A stretch of DNA of 64,000 nt, from NCBI RefSeq assembly GCF_003852515.1, contig NZ_QAJK01000016.1, positions 1 through 64,000 of the forward strand, read 5' to 3'. How positions within the stretch are numbered: position 1 is the stretch's first letter; each line of letters opens with the position of its first letter. The notes beneath the pieces were generated by a model. It was not told the origin of the DNA, did no database searches, and saw only the letters and a program-made list of their open reading frames with translations. This document shows, piece after piece, positions 51,128-60,423 of the stretch. Origin of the DNA: Variovorax sp. KBW07. GTDB lineage: Bacteria; Pseudomonadota; Gammaproteobacteria; Burkholderiales; Burkholderiaceae_C. Made by a program: the position numbers and the translations under genes.

Positions 51128-51592
51128 ATGGCCGCCATACACATCACCGACATCGAGGCCGCCATCAATCACTGGCGCGAGAGAACCCCCTCGCCCGACG
51201 GGGTCACGCTCGGACCCGAATTGCGCGCGCTGGCCGAGGTCTACGCGCTCATGGTTTTTCATCACGAGGACGAGGTCGACGAGGTCGGCTTCCCGCCCAA
51301 GGCCTGGGCCGCCTGGATGGCCTGGTACGAGAGCACGCCGGACACGCCGTGCATTGCCATCTGTTCCACCAGCCAGGGCGACGACGAATGCAAGGGCTGC
51401 GGCCGCAGTTTCGACGAGGTCCAGTTCTGGCCGGCCATGACGCCGGTCGAGAAGCGCGCCACGTGGCGCCGCATCACCATGGAAGACTCGGCCTGGCGCT
51501 TCAACCGCTATGCCGAGCGCGCCCGCGAAGCCGAGCCGCCGCAATGGCCCGACGACCCGGCCGAGCCGCTCGGCCCCGACGACACGCCCTGA
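51128..51592 (+). CDS. DUF3717-DUF1289 fusion protein
   Basis: 154 aa. The N-terminal part (ITDIEAAINHWRERTPSPDG, then LRALAEVYALMV) is DUF3717. The C-terminal part (TPCIAICSTSQGDDECKGCGR, then FWPAMTPVEKRATWRRI) is DUF1289, a small Cys-rich metal-binding-type module with CxxC-like Cys pairs. I start at MAAIHITDIE; an upstream TTG in frame (51086) is not preceded by a ribosome site. Function is unknown; DUF1289 proteins are often near Fe-S or redox genes. It is followed after 25 bp by another small Cys-rich gene. Confidence 0.8.
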   Translation: MAAIHITDIEAAINHWRERTPSPDGVTLGPELRALAEVYALMVFHHEDEVDEVGFPPKAWAAWMAWYESTPDTPCIAICSTSQGDDECKGCGRSFDEVQFWPAMTPVEKRATWRRITMEDSAWRFNRYAERAREAEPPQWPDDPAEPLGPDDTP

Positions 51593-51617
51593 ACGCAGGC
51601 AACGCCACCACCACCGC

Positions 51618-51923
51618 ATGCGCCGCCTTGCCCAGGCCCCGAATCTCGCGATAGCGACGCTGTGGGTGCACGCCCTGCGCGAGGAGGGCGTCGATGCCAC
51701 CGTGCAGCGCGAGTTTCTCGGCGCCGTGATGGGCCAGCTGCCGCCCGACCAGTGCCTGCCCGAAATCTGGATCGACGACGACACCCAGTTCGACCGGGCG
51801 AAAGAGCTGCTGCACGCCGTGCAGCACCGCCCCCAGCGCAGCTGGCAATGCGTGTGCGGGGAGCAGGTCGAAGGCGGCTTCGAGCAGTGCTGGCAGTGCG
51901 GCGAAATGATGCCGGCTGCGTAG
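51618..51923 (+). CDS. DUF2007-type putative signal-transducing protein with zinc ribbon
   Basis: 101 aa. The first 75 residues (NLAIATLWVHALREEGVDATVQREFLGAVMGQLPPDQCLPEIWID... pattern) match DUF2007, a small ferredoxin-like fold. The C-terminus has two CxC/CxxC pairs (WQCVCGEQVEGGFEQCWQCGE), a RanBP2-type or rubredoxin-like zinc ribbon. I start at MRRLAQAPN (51618) just after the DUF1289 gene. The frame is open upstream only as a shadow of that gene. It is convergent with yaeQ. Function unknown. Confidence 0.78.
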   Translation: MRRLAQAPNLAIATLWVHALREEGVDATVQREFLGAVMGQLPPDQCLPEIWIDDDTQFDRAKELLHAVQHRPQRSWQCVCGEQVEGGFEQCWQCGEMMPAA

Positions 51924-51936
51924 CCTGGGGGGTGCC

Positions 51937-52497
51937 CTATTTCCAGCGCAGCAGTTCGATGTCGATGCTGTTCGTGCCGTCGCCCAGCGTCAGCGTGTTT
52001 TCCTGAATGGTCGCCTGCAGCTGCATGCTGCGCTGCGCCAGCGCGGCCAGGGCCTGCGAGGCGTCGGTCGGCACGCGGTAGACCTTCAGGTTTTGCGGCC
52101 GCGTGAGCTTGTTCTCGATGCCGCGCCACCAGATCTCGGCGGCGTGGTTGAAGCAATAGACGATCACTTCGTCGGCCTTGCCGCAGGCCTTGATGATGGG
52201 CTTGTCCTCGGGCTGGCCGACCTCGATCCAGATCTTGATCTCGCCCGTGAAGTCGCGCAGCCAGACGTCGGGCTCGTCGACGTTCGACAGGCCGGCGCCG
52301 AAGGCCAGCGTGCCGTCGCCCTGGCAGATGTCCTGCAGCTGGTGCGCGTTGAGCGCGAGCGCCACGAGCCGGATCATCATCCGCTCGTCGGTTTCGCTCG
52401 GGTGGCGCGCCAGGGTCAGCGCATGGTCGGCGTAGTAGCCGTGGTCGATGTCGGCCACCGCGAGGGTGACCTTGAAGATGGTGGATTTGAGGGCCAT
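51937..52497 (-). CDS. yaeQ: YaeQ family protein
   Basis: 186 aa (E. coli YaeQ is 181). Conserved start MALKSTIFKVTLAVADIDHGYYADHALTLARHPSE is split across family blocks, followed by ERMMIRLVALALNAH, WIEVGQPEDKPIIKACGKAD and VIVYCFNHAAEIWW. The fold is related to PD-(D/E)xK nucleases, and the E-x-GQPEDK segment contains the corresponding acidic/Lys residues. E. coli YaeQ was linked to suppression of RfaH loss. It stands alone, convergent with the DUF2007 gene and 34 bp after the TonB receptor stop on the same strand. Confidence 0.92.
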   Translation of the reverse strand: MALKSTIFKVTLAVADIDHGYYADHALTLARHPSETDERMMIRLVALALNAHQLQDICQGDGTLAFGAGLSNVDEPDVWLRDFTGEIKIWIEVGQPEDKPIIKACGKADEVIVYCFNHAAEIWWRGIENKLTRPQNLKVYRVPTDASQALAALAQRSMQLQATIQENTLTLGDGTNSIDIELLRWK

Positions 52498-52531
52498 GGG
52501 TGCGCGAGTGTATGCGCGCGCAACCGCGGGC

Positions 52532-54694
52532 TCAGAACGCCACCGAGGCTTGCGCGTACAGCGTGCGCGGCTGCCCCACGTATTTGCCGCCGTTGTTGTC
52601 CACCGAGCGGTTGTAGTAGCGGCGGTCGAACAGGTTCTTGATGCCGATGGCCAGCTTCAGGTGGCTCATCGACGGGCCGAAGTCGTACGCGGCGCGCAGG
52701 TTCATGGTGGTGTAGCCCGGAATGTTGCCGAGCCGGCCGGTCGCGTCTTCGAGCGTGACGTATCTGGTGCCGTCGTCCGGCGAACCCGGCGAACGCTGCT
52801 TCGATTGCGCGTAGAGGTCGGCATTCAGCGTCCACGGCCCGCGCTCGTAGCGCGCACCGAGCGTTGCCACCTGGCGCGAATAGAACGGCAGGTCGCGGCC
52901 GGCGAAGTTGCCGGCCTTCGAGGTGGCCTGCGTGTACGTGTAGGTGCCCGACACCGACAGCCCCTTGAGCGATTCGCTCAGGTTGCCCAGGTCGTAGCGC
53001 AGGGCCGACTCCAGGCCGCGGTGCCTAGTGGCGCCCAGGTCGGTCCACTGGCCGACGTCGCCGGTGATGGAGCGCGCCAGTTGCAGCTCCTTGTCGAAGT
53101 TGATGTTGAACAGCGTCAGCTCGCCGCTCCAGGCCTCGCCCTTGTAGTGCGTGCCGACCTCGTAGGTCTTGGCCTTCTCGGGGTGCAGGCTGGTGGTGGA
53201 CTGCGCGAGCTGGGCGTACTGCTGCGGGCCGAACGACACGCCGGCGTTGGCGAACACCGACCAGCGCTCGCTCATGCGATAGAGCACCGACAGCGTCGGC
53301 AGCACTTCGTTGGAGTCGATCTTCGGATAGATCGCGTTGGTGATGCGGCTGTTCGCCACGGTGAACACGTCGTTGTGCGTGCGGAAGGATTCGTAGCGCA
53401 CGCCTGGCGTGATCGTCCAGTTGCCGAAGTCGATGCGGTCGTCGATGTAGAACGCGTGCGCGGTCGTGCCGCCCTTGCTGGTCTGGTAGGCGGGGTTGGC
53501 CAGGCCGTAGGCATCGAAGCCCGGGCGCGGCGTGTAGTAGGCGCTGCGTGTTGCCACCTCGGAGGCATCTTCCTTGAGGTAGCGGAAGCCGACGCTGACT
53601 TCCTGCACCACGCTGCCGGAGTCGATCAGGCGCGAGTAGCGCGGCTCGAAGGCATAGGTCTTGTAGTTGCGCGGCGCGCTGGTCAGGCGCCGCTTGCCGG
53701 CGTTGGCGCCGGTGCCTTCCTGCTCCAGGTGGCTGCCGCGGAACGAGTCCGTGTAGTAGGTCAGCATCTCGAACTTGTTCACGCCGTCGTTGTGCGTGTA
53801 CTTGATCGAGCCGTCGGTGCGGCGGCCGGTGAACTCGTCGAAGGGGCGGTCCGACTGGAACGGGTTGGCCGCGAACTGGCTGGTGGTCAACCCGCCCGGC
53901 ATGCGTCCGCTGCCTTCGAAGTGATGCAGCGTGACCGCGATGTCGTCGGTGTTCGACAGCCGGTAGGCGCCCTTGAGCATCAGGTCGTCGATGCTGGTGC
54001 GGTCGTTGTCCTGGCGAAAGCCTTTGCCATGCGTGCCCGAGTACAGCAGCGCCAGCCCCAGGCCGTTCTCGTTGGTGCCGCCGATGAACAGGCTGGGCGT
54101 GGTCTTGGTGCCGCCGCCATGGCTGGCGCTTTCGACGCCCACGCCCACTTCGCCCGCGAACTGCTTGGGAATGGAGCGCGTCACGAAGTTGATGATGCCG
54201 CCCACGTTCTGCGGGCCATAGCGCACCGAGCCCGCGCCACGCACCACGTCGACCGCCTCCAGGCTGCCGAGCGACACCGGCGCCAGCGACAGCTGCGGCT
54301 GGCCGTAGGGCGCATAGGCCAGCGGCACGCCGTCCAGCAGGATGGTCGAGCGCGGCGACAGCCGCGAGGTCAGGCCGCGCACGCCCACGTTCAGCGAGAT
54401 GTCGCTGCCGCCGGTGCCGTTGCTCTCCTGCACCTGCACGCCCGGTACCTGCCGCAGCACGTCGCGCACGCTGGCCGAGCCGCTTTCCTGGATCTGCTTG
54501 CGCTCGATGATGCTGCGCGCGCCGGGGTGCTCGAGCACCTTGGTTTCGCTGGGCGTGCCGAGCCAGTCACCGGTGACGGTGATGGCCTCCAGCGACTTCG
54601 ATGGTTCGGTGCCGGGCGCGCCGTCGGCGGCAAAGCTCTGCAGGCTCAGGGGCAGCAGTGCCATCGCAATGGCGGTACGTTTGTGCGGGAACAA
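52532..54694 (-). CDS. TonB-dependent outer membrane receptor (FecA-like siderophore/ferric citrate type)
   Basis: 720 aa. Signal peptide about 1-22 (ending SFAAD). TonB-box-like LEAITVTGD, then the plug (about 45-170: RSIIERKQIQESGSASVRDVLRQVPGVQVQES pattern, VRGAGSVRYGPQNVGGIINFVT) and a 22-strand barrel ending in the outer-membrane-type C-terminal Phe (QASVAF). Ferric dicitrate-type receptors such as FecA look similar, but no fecIR-like genes or extended signalling domain are present. The start is TTG with GGAGGAG about 6 bases upstream; the next ATG is ten codons later. It follows the PepSY gene by 60 bp on the same strand. Confidence 0.9.
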   Translation of the reverse strand: MFPHKRTAIAMALLPLSLQSFAADGAPGTEPSKSLEAITVTGDWLGTPSETKVLEHPGARSIIERKQIQESGSASVRDVLRQVPGVQVQESNGTGGSDISLNVGVRGLTSRLSPRSTILLDGVPLAYAPYGQPQLSLAPVSLGSLEAVDVVRGAGSVRYGPQNVGGIINFVTRSIPKQFAGEVGVGVESASHGGGTKTTPSLFIGGTNENGLGLALLYSGTHGKGFRQDNDRTSIDDLMLKGAYRLSNTDDIAVTLHHFEGSGRMPGGLTTSQFAANPFQSDRPFDEFTGRRTDGSIKYTHNDGVNKFEMLTYYTDSFRGSHLEQEGTGANAGKRRLTSAPRNYKTYAFEPRYSRLIDSGSVVQEVSVGFRYLKEDASEVATRSAYYTPRPGFDAYGLANPAYQTSKGGTTAHAFYIDDRIDFGNWTITPGVRYESFRTHNDVFTVANSRITNAIYPKIDSNEVLPTLSVLYRMSERWSVFANAGVSFGPQQYAQLAQSTTSLHPEKAKTYEVGTHYKGEAWSGELTLFNINFDKELQLARSITGDVGQWTDLGATRHRGLESALRYDLGNLSESLKGLSVSGTYTYTQATSKAGNFAGRDLPFYSRQVATLGARYERGPWTLNADLYAQSKQRSPGSPDDGTRYVTLEDATGRLGNIPGYTTMNLRAAYDFGPSMSHLKLAIGIKNLFDRRYYNRSVDNNGGKYVGQPRTLYAQASVAF

Positions 54695-54754
54695 GGGGAA
54701 CTCCTCCGGATATGGAAACGATGACTGGGTGGCGCGGCGCGCCGGTGTTTTTCT

Positions 54755-55897
54755 TCAGGACGTCGTGCTGCTGGACAGCGCGTTGCCGCGCGCTGCCGCA
54801 GCCATGGCGCGCCGACGCCACCAGAGCCAGATGCCGCTGAAGCCCAGGCCGCCGAGCGCCAGGCCGAGCAGCGCGGTGACGATCTGGTGGGCCACGCCGC
54901 CCAGCTCGCCCGTGTGCAGCGGAAAGATCACCGCCACCACGCCGTTGCCGGCGTCCAGGTCCTGCCACTTGCGCACGGCCAGCACCTCGCCGCTCACCGG
55001 GTTCAGCCATACGGAACTGATGCCGTTGGGGTGCGGGTCGTCCGCCAGGCGGAAGCGCACGCGCATCGGCCGGTCGGCCTTGCCGGGCACCATCGCGTAG
55101 CCGATCGGCTGGCCCGGGAAGACCGCCTGGGCCCGCGCCACGAGTTCGTCCAGCGGCAGGCGCGGGCCATTGCCATTGACGCTGCCCTTGGCGATCGTCG
55201 GCGGCTTGACCGGCTGCTGCCCCATGGCGGTGGAGATGAAGTCGCCCAGCGGCCGCCACGCCATGTAGGCGCCCGTGGCCACCGACACTGCGATCAGCAG
55301 GCCGAGCACCGCGCCGCCGGTGCGGTGCAGGTCGAACAGGCCGCGCAGCAAGCCCCGGTTCAGCACGATGCGCAGCGACGGCGGCCAGCGCGTGGGCCAC
55401 CACAGCACCAGGCCCGTCACCAACAGGAACAGGTAGGCCAGCGCCACGAAGGCCAGGATCGCCTTGCCGTCGCTGCCCAGCAGCAGGCTGTTGTGCAGCT
55501 TGTAGGAGAAGTTGTAGAACCCCTCGTCGGTGCCGCGCCGGCCCTGCTCGGCGCCGGTGGCGGGATCGAGGTACAGCGTGCCGTCCCACTTGCCGCGCAC
55601 CAGCACCCAGAGTGTTTCGTCGGCATGGTGCGGCGGGCGCAGCGTGAAGTTGGTGTCGGCGCCGAACTCGGCCACGATGCGCTGGCGCAGCGGTTCGAGC
55701 GGCAGTGCGGCCGTGGCCGCGATCGTGTCACCCGGGGTGCGCGCGACGAAGAGGTTGGAATGAACCTGGCGGTCGATCGGCAGGGCCACCACCAGCACCG
55801 CGCCGAGCAGCGCGGTAAGGGCCAGGATGGGGCCGAGGGTGAGCCCGATCCAGCGGTGGATCTTCAGCCAGAGACGTCTCAGCGGAGCGCGCAGCAT
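54755..55897 (-). CDS. PepSY-associated TM helix protein (iron-uptake-linked)
   Basis: 380 aa inner-membrane protein with four helices (about 15-38, 145-165, 190-215, 335-360) and PepSY-type periplasmic domains. Typical blocks: LWLKIHRWIGLTLGPILALTALLGAVLVV at the start, FYNFSYKLHNSLLLG, LVTGLVLWWPTRWP and FDLHRTGGAVLGLL. Such proteins are usually next to TonB receptors and are thought to help release iron from siderophores by reduction (the FoxB/FegB-type group). It precedes the TonB receptor gene, forming an uptake pair. ATG 55897 is used; a TTG two codons earlier is possible. No clear Fur box was found. Confidence 0.85.
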   Translation of the reverse strand: MLRAPLRRLWLKIHRWIGLTLGPILALTALLGAVLVVALPIDRQVHSNLFVARTPGDTIAATAALPLEPLRQRIVAEFGADTNFTLRPPHHADETLWVLVRGKWDGTLYLDPATGAEQGRRGTDEGFYNFSYKLHNSLLLGSDGKAILAFVALAYLFLLVTGLVLWWPTRWPPSLRIVLNRGLLRGLFDLHRTGGAVLGLLIAVSVATGAYMAWRPLGDFISTAMGQQPVKPPTIAKGSVNGNGPRLPLDELVARAQAVFPGQPIGYAMVPGKADRPMRVRFRLADDPHPNGISSVWLNPVSGEVLAVRKWQDLDAGNGVVAVIFPLHTGELGGVAHQIVTALLGLALGGLGFSGIWLWWRRRAMAAAARGNALSSSTTS

Positions 55898-55980
55898 GAA
55901 CAACGGGGACGGCGAGTCCCATCACGGTTGTTGGCTGGCGCACCGGGGTGCGTTGGCTGGAAATGTGGTGCCGATACGGC

Positions 55981-56004
55981 AAAACAGCCGCCCTGGGGCG
56001 GCTG
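55981..56004 (-). terminator. Rho-independent terminator of purB
   Basis: On the minus strand CAGCCGCC-CCAG-GGCGGCTG (56004 to 55985) is a perfect 8-bp stem followed by TTTT (55984-55981), 20 bp after the purB stop. Flanking CCGATAC/GTATCGG can extend the stem further. It separates purB from the PepSY gene. Confidence 0.8.
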
Positions 56005-56024
56005 GTGTATCGGTACACGAAAGC

Positions 56025-57413
<1,389 letters not shown>

Positions 57414-57535
57414 TTAGGCGGCCGGCGGTCCGTGGGGCGGCCCCGACACATTGGGGTGGATTCGGACCGCTGGTTTTCCCGTTCACCTAAAATGATTATG
57501 AACAAATGTCATCAAAGCAAAGGGAGAGAGCCTTC

Positions 57536-58147
57536 ATGAAACTGATCGGATCGGCCGCCAGCCCTTATGTGCGCAAGGTGCGCGTGGTGCTGGCCGAAAA
57601 ACGGCTCGATTACCAGTTCGTGATCGAAGATGTCTGGGCTGCCGACACCACCATCGCCAGTTCCAACCCGCTCGGCAAGGTGCCCTGCCTGATCATGGAA
57701 GGCGGCGAGGCGATGTTCGACTCGCGCGTGATCGTCGAATACCTGGACACCCTGTCGCCGGTCGGCAAGCTCATTCCGCAGCAAAGCCGCGAACGCGCCG
57801 AGGTCAAGACCTGGGAAGCGCTGGCCGATGGCGTCATGGACGCCGGCGTGCTCTGGCGCCTCGAGGCCACCTGGACCGGCCGTGCCGACGGCGAGCGCAG
57901 CGCGGCCTGGATCGAACGTCAGCGCACCAAGGTCGAGGACGGCGTTGCCGCCATGGCCAAGGGCCTGGGCGACAAGCCTTTCTGCAGCGGTATTCACCTG
58001 AGCTTGTCGGACATCGCTGTCGGCTGCACGCTGGGCTGGCTGAACCTGCGCTTCCCCGAGATCGACTGGCGCGCCGACTACAGCAACCTCGCCAAGCTGT
58101 ACGACAAGCTGATGCTGCGCCCCAGCTTCATCGACACAAAACCTTGA
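57536..58147 (+). CDS. Glutathione S-transferase family protein
   Basis: 203 aa. N-terminal thioredoxin-like domain (about 1-78: KLIGSAASPYVRKVRVVLAEK with the Ser-Pro of the active-site loop, and NPLGKVPCLIMEGGEAMFDS, the glutathione-binding cis-Pro and Glu/Asp-Ser) plus the alpha-helical C-terminal domain (ending IHLSLSDIAVGCTLGWL, the N-capping-box helix). It resembles YibF-type GSTs. I start at MKLIGSAAS, 8 bases after AAGGGAGAG. A TAAAAT (57488-57493) upstream could be the -10 element. Substrate unknown. Confidence 0.9.
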   Translation: MKLIGSAASPYVRKVRVVLAEKRLDYQFVIEDVWAADTTIASSNPLGKVPCLIMEGGEAMFDSRVIVEYLDTLSPVGKLIPQQSRERAEVKTWEALADGVMDAGVLWRLEATWTGRADGERSAAWIERQRTKVEDGVAAMAKGLGDKPFCSGIHLSLSDIAVGCTLGWLNLRFPEIDWRADYSNLAKLYDKLMLRPSFIDTKP

Positions 58148-58262
58148 CTCTCCCCCAGGCTTCGCGCACTTCGTGTCGCTACGCCAACCCCCTCGCCGGG
58201 GGCAACACCAGCGGCCCGGCAAAGCCGGTTCCGCGGTGTCCCACGAAAAAACCGTTCTTTTC
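58148..58262. repeat. REP-like imperfect hairpin region between convergent genes
   Basis: After the GST stop comes a non-coding block with CCCCC/GGGGG (58188-58192 with 58198-58202) and a large imperfect stem: ACACC...GCGG...CCGGC-AAA-GCCGG...CCGC...GGTGT (58205-58239). Such blocks recall palindromic repeats found between convergent genes in Comamonadaceae chromosomes. It probably serves as a bidirectional terminator for the GST and SDR genes. Whether it is a dispersed repeat cannot be tested within this window. Confidence 0.5.
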
Positions 58263-58279
58263 TTTCTTGTCGCTTCGTT

Positions 58280-59074
58280 TCACAAGCCCGTGAAGCGCGC
58301 CACCGCCGGAAAGTAGAGCCGGTACGGCAGCAGCCGCATCAGCTTCATCCAGAAGGTGAAGCGGCGCGGAAAGTGAATCTCGAAGGCGCCGCGGCGCCAG
58401 CCGTCGAGCATGGCCTCGGCGGCTTCGGCGGGCGTGATCAGCGCCGGCATCCTGAAGTCGTTCTTTGCCGTCAGCAGCGTCTGCACGAACCCCGGCTGGA
58501 CCAGGCTGACGCCGATGCCGCGCGCGTGCAGGTCGATGTACAGCACCTCGGCCAGGTTCGTCAGCGCCGCCTTGGTCGGGCCGTAGGCCAGGCTTTGCGG
58601 GAGCCCGCGAAAACCGGCCACGCTGCCCGTGATCGAGACATGGCCCGCGCCACGGGCCACGAAGTCGGGCAGCACCGCCGCCAGCACATGCAGGGCCCCC
58701 ACGTAGTTGATCTGCTGGTGCGCCAGCATCGCATCGAGTGCGAATGCGTCGGCGCGCATCGCGTCGTAGGTGGCGACGTTGTAGAGCACGAAGTCGATCC
58801 GCCCCACGATGGCTTGCAGCCGCGCATGCGCCTCGGCCACCGCGGCGGCGTCGCGCACGTCGAGCGGCAGCACGATCACGCTCGGTGGCCGGCCGGTGTC
58901 GTTGTGCATCGCCGCGAGTTCTTCAAGCGCCTCGCGGTTGCGCGCCGACACCGCGACCCGCGCGCCACGCGCGAGCAGCGCCAGCACCGTCGCGCGGCCG
59001 ATGCCCGATGACGCGCCGACGATCCATGCCGTCTTGCCGTGCCAGTCGGCCAGCGGCGGATTGAACGGCTTCAC
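58280..59074 (-). CDS. SDR family oxidoreductase in the lipid-modification operon
   Basis: 264 aa short-chain dehydrogenase. Cofactor motif VGASSGIGRA (about 20-29), catalytic Ser in SITGSVAG and YGPTK as YxxxK. The C-terminus has a hydrophobic/aromatic stretch (WMKLMRLLPYRLYFPAVARF) that may attach it to the membrane, fitting a lipid substrate. The GTG start overlaps the stop of the transporter gene (GTGA). It is the last gene of the five-gene minus-strand operon. The substrate is unknown. Confidence 0.88.
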   Translation of the reverse strand: MKPFNPPLADWHGKTAWIVGASSGIGRATVLALLARGARVAVSARNREALEELAAMHNDTGRPPSVIVLPLDVRDAAAVAEAHARLQAIVGRIDFVLYNVATYDAMRADAFALDAMLAHQQINYVGALHVLAAVLPDFVARGAGHVSITGSVAGFRGLPQSLAYGPTKAALTNLAEVLYIDLHARGIGVSLVQPGFVQTLLTAKNDFRMPALITPAEAAEAMLDGWRRGAFEIHFPRRFTFWMKLMRLLPYRLYFPAVARFTGL

Positions 59075-60396
59075 GGCACCGCCTTTGGAACAGGCGCTGG
59101 CGATGCAGCACCGGACGCCGGCCGTATCACCAGCACCCAGAGCGACACGCCCGCGATCACCTTGAGCACGCAAGGCAACAGGCAGTAGGCCAGCGACAGC
59201 GCCTGCAGCGCCCCCGGTTCGCGCGCGCCGGGCACGTAGCCCGCCAGCCCGAGCAGCGGCAGGGCCAGGCCCGCGGCCACCGCCAGGTTCAGCTTGGTCG
59301 CGAAATTCCACCAGCCGAAGTAGGCGCCGGCATATGGCTGGTCGCCGGCTTCGGCAATGATCCCGGCCAGCAGGGCGCCCGGCAGCACCAGGTCGGAGCC
59401 GATCGCAAAGCCCGACAGCGCGCACACCACCAGGAACGGCACCGCGTCGCCCGCGCCCATGGCGCCGGCCCATGCGAACACCGCGACCGACATGCACATG
59501 CCGCCCAGCCAGCTGCGCGCCAGTCCCCAGCGGCGCACGATGCGCAGCCACGCCGGAATCGACGCCGCCGCCACGACGAAGTACAGCCCCAGGAACGCCG
59601 GCTCCAACGCGGCGGACGCGCGCAGGCGGTCTTGCACGAAGAACAGCACCAGCGTTGCCGGCACCGCGCTCGCGATGCCGTTGAGCACGAACACCGCCAG
59701 CAGGCGGCGAAACGCCGGTCGGCGCAAAGGCAGCCGCAGGTCAACCGCCGCATGCGGCGCGATGGTGACTGTGGCACCGGCTCCGGCATGGGCGCGCACC
59801 GGCCGTGGCGCCCGCGTCCAGAACATCCACCCGATGGCCAGCAGCAGGCCGAACAACCCGACCATCGCGGGCAGCCCGGCCAGTGTCGGCACCACCGACG
59901 CGAGCACCACGCCCAGCAGCCCCATGCCTTCGCGCCAGCCCACGATGCGGCCGCGCTGCAAGGCGTCGCCGCCCAGCATCGCGCCCCACGACTGGTGCGA
60001 GATGCTGAGCATGCTGTAGCCCGCATAGGTCACGGCCAGCAGCACGGCCGCCGCCGCGAGCAGCGCGCCGTGCCGCGTTGGGTCGACCAGCAGTTGCGGA
60101 AAGAACAGCAGGCCGAAGCCGAGCAGCAGCACCGCCGCCGCGATGGCGCCCGCGCCCAGCACCGCTTGTGGCGAACGCGCGTGCAGCCGGTCGCCGAGCC
60201 TCCCGAGCAGCGGATCGATCAGCGCATCGAGCAGGCGCGCGCCGAGCAGCACCGCGCCCAGCGTTGCCAGCGGCACGCCGAAGGCACGCGCGTAGTGGTT
60301 GGGCAGCAGCACGTAGAGCGGCAGCGCGACGAAGGCGAGCGGCAGCCCGAGCAGTCCGTAGCGCAAGCCGTCGAGAGGGCCGAAGGAGGACGACAC
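59071..60396 (-). CDS. MFS/GPH-family transporter
   Basis: 441 aa with about 12 membrane helices. The N-terminal GLLGLPLAFVALPLYVLLPNHYA and ARLLDALIDPLLGRLGDR are typical of the glycoside-pentoside-hexuronide:cation symporter group. Members found beside cyclopropane-fatty-acid-like genes are believed to move lipids or precursors, not sugars, but this is unproved. It lies 27 bp after the CFA-synthase-like gene and overlaps the SDR start by four bases. Confidence 0.87.
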   Translation of the reverse strand: MSSSFGPLDGLRYGLLGLPLAFVALPLYVLLPNHYARAFGVPLATLGAVLLGARLLDALIDPLLGRLGDRLHARSPQAVLGAGAIAAAVLLLGFGLLFFPQLLVDPTRHGALLAAAAVLLAVTYAGYSMLSISHQSWGAMLGGDALQRGRIVGWREGMGLLGVVLASVVPTLAGLPAMVGLFGLLLAIGWMFWTRAPRPVRAHAGAGATVTIAPHAAVDLRLPLRRPAFRRLLAVFVLNGIASAVPATLVLFFVQDRLRASAALEPAFLGLYFVVAAASIPAWLRIVRRWGLARSWLGGMCMSVAVFAWAGAMGAGDAVPFLVVCALSGFAIGSDLVLPGALLAGIIAEAGDQPYAGAYFGWWNFATKLNLAVAAGLALPLLGLAGYVPGAREPGALQALSLAYCLLPCVLKVIAGVSLWVLVIRPASGAASPAPVPKAVP

Positions 60397-60423
60397 GAAG
60401 GGCCGCGCGATCTGTCTGTCTAT

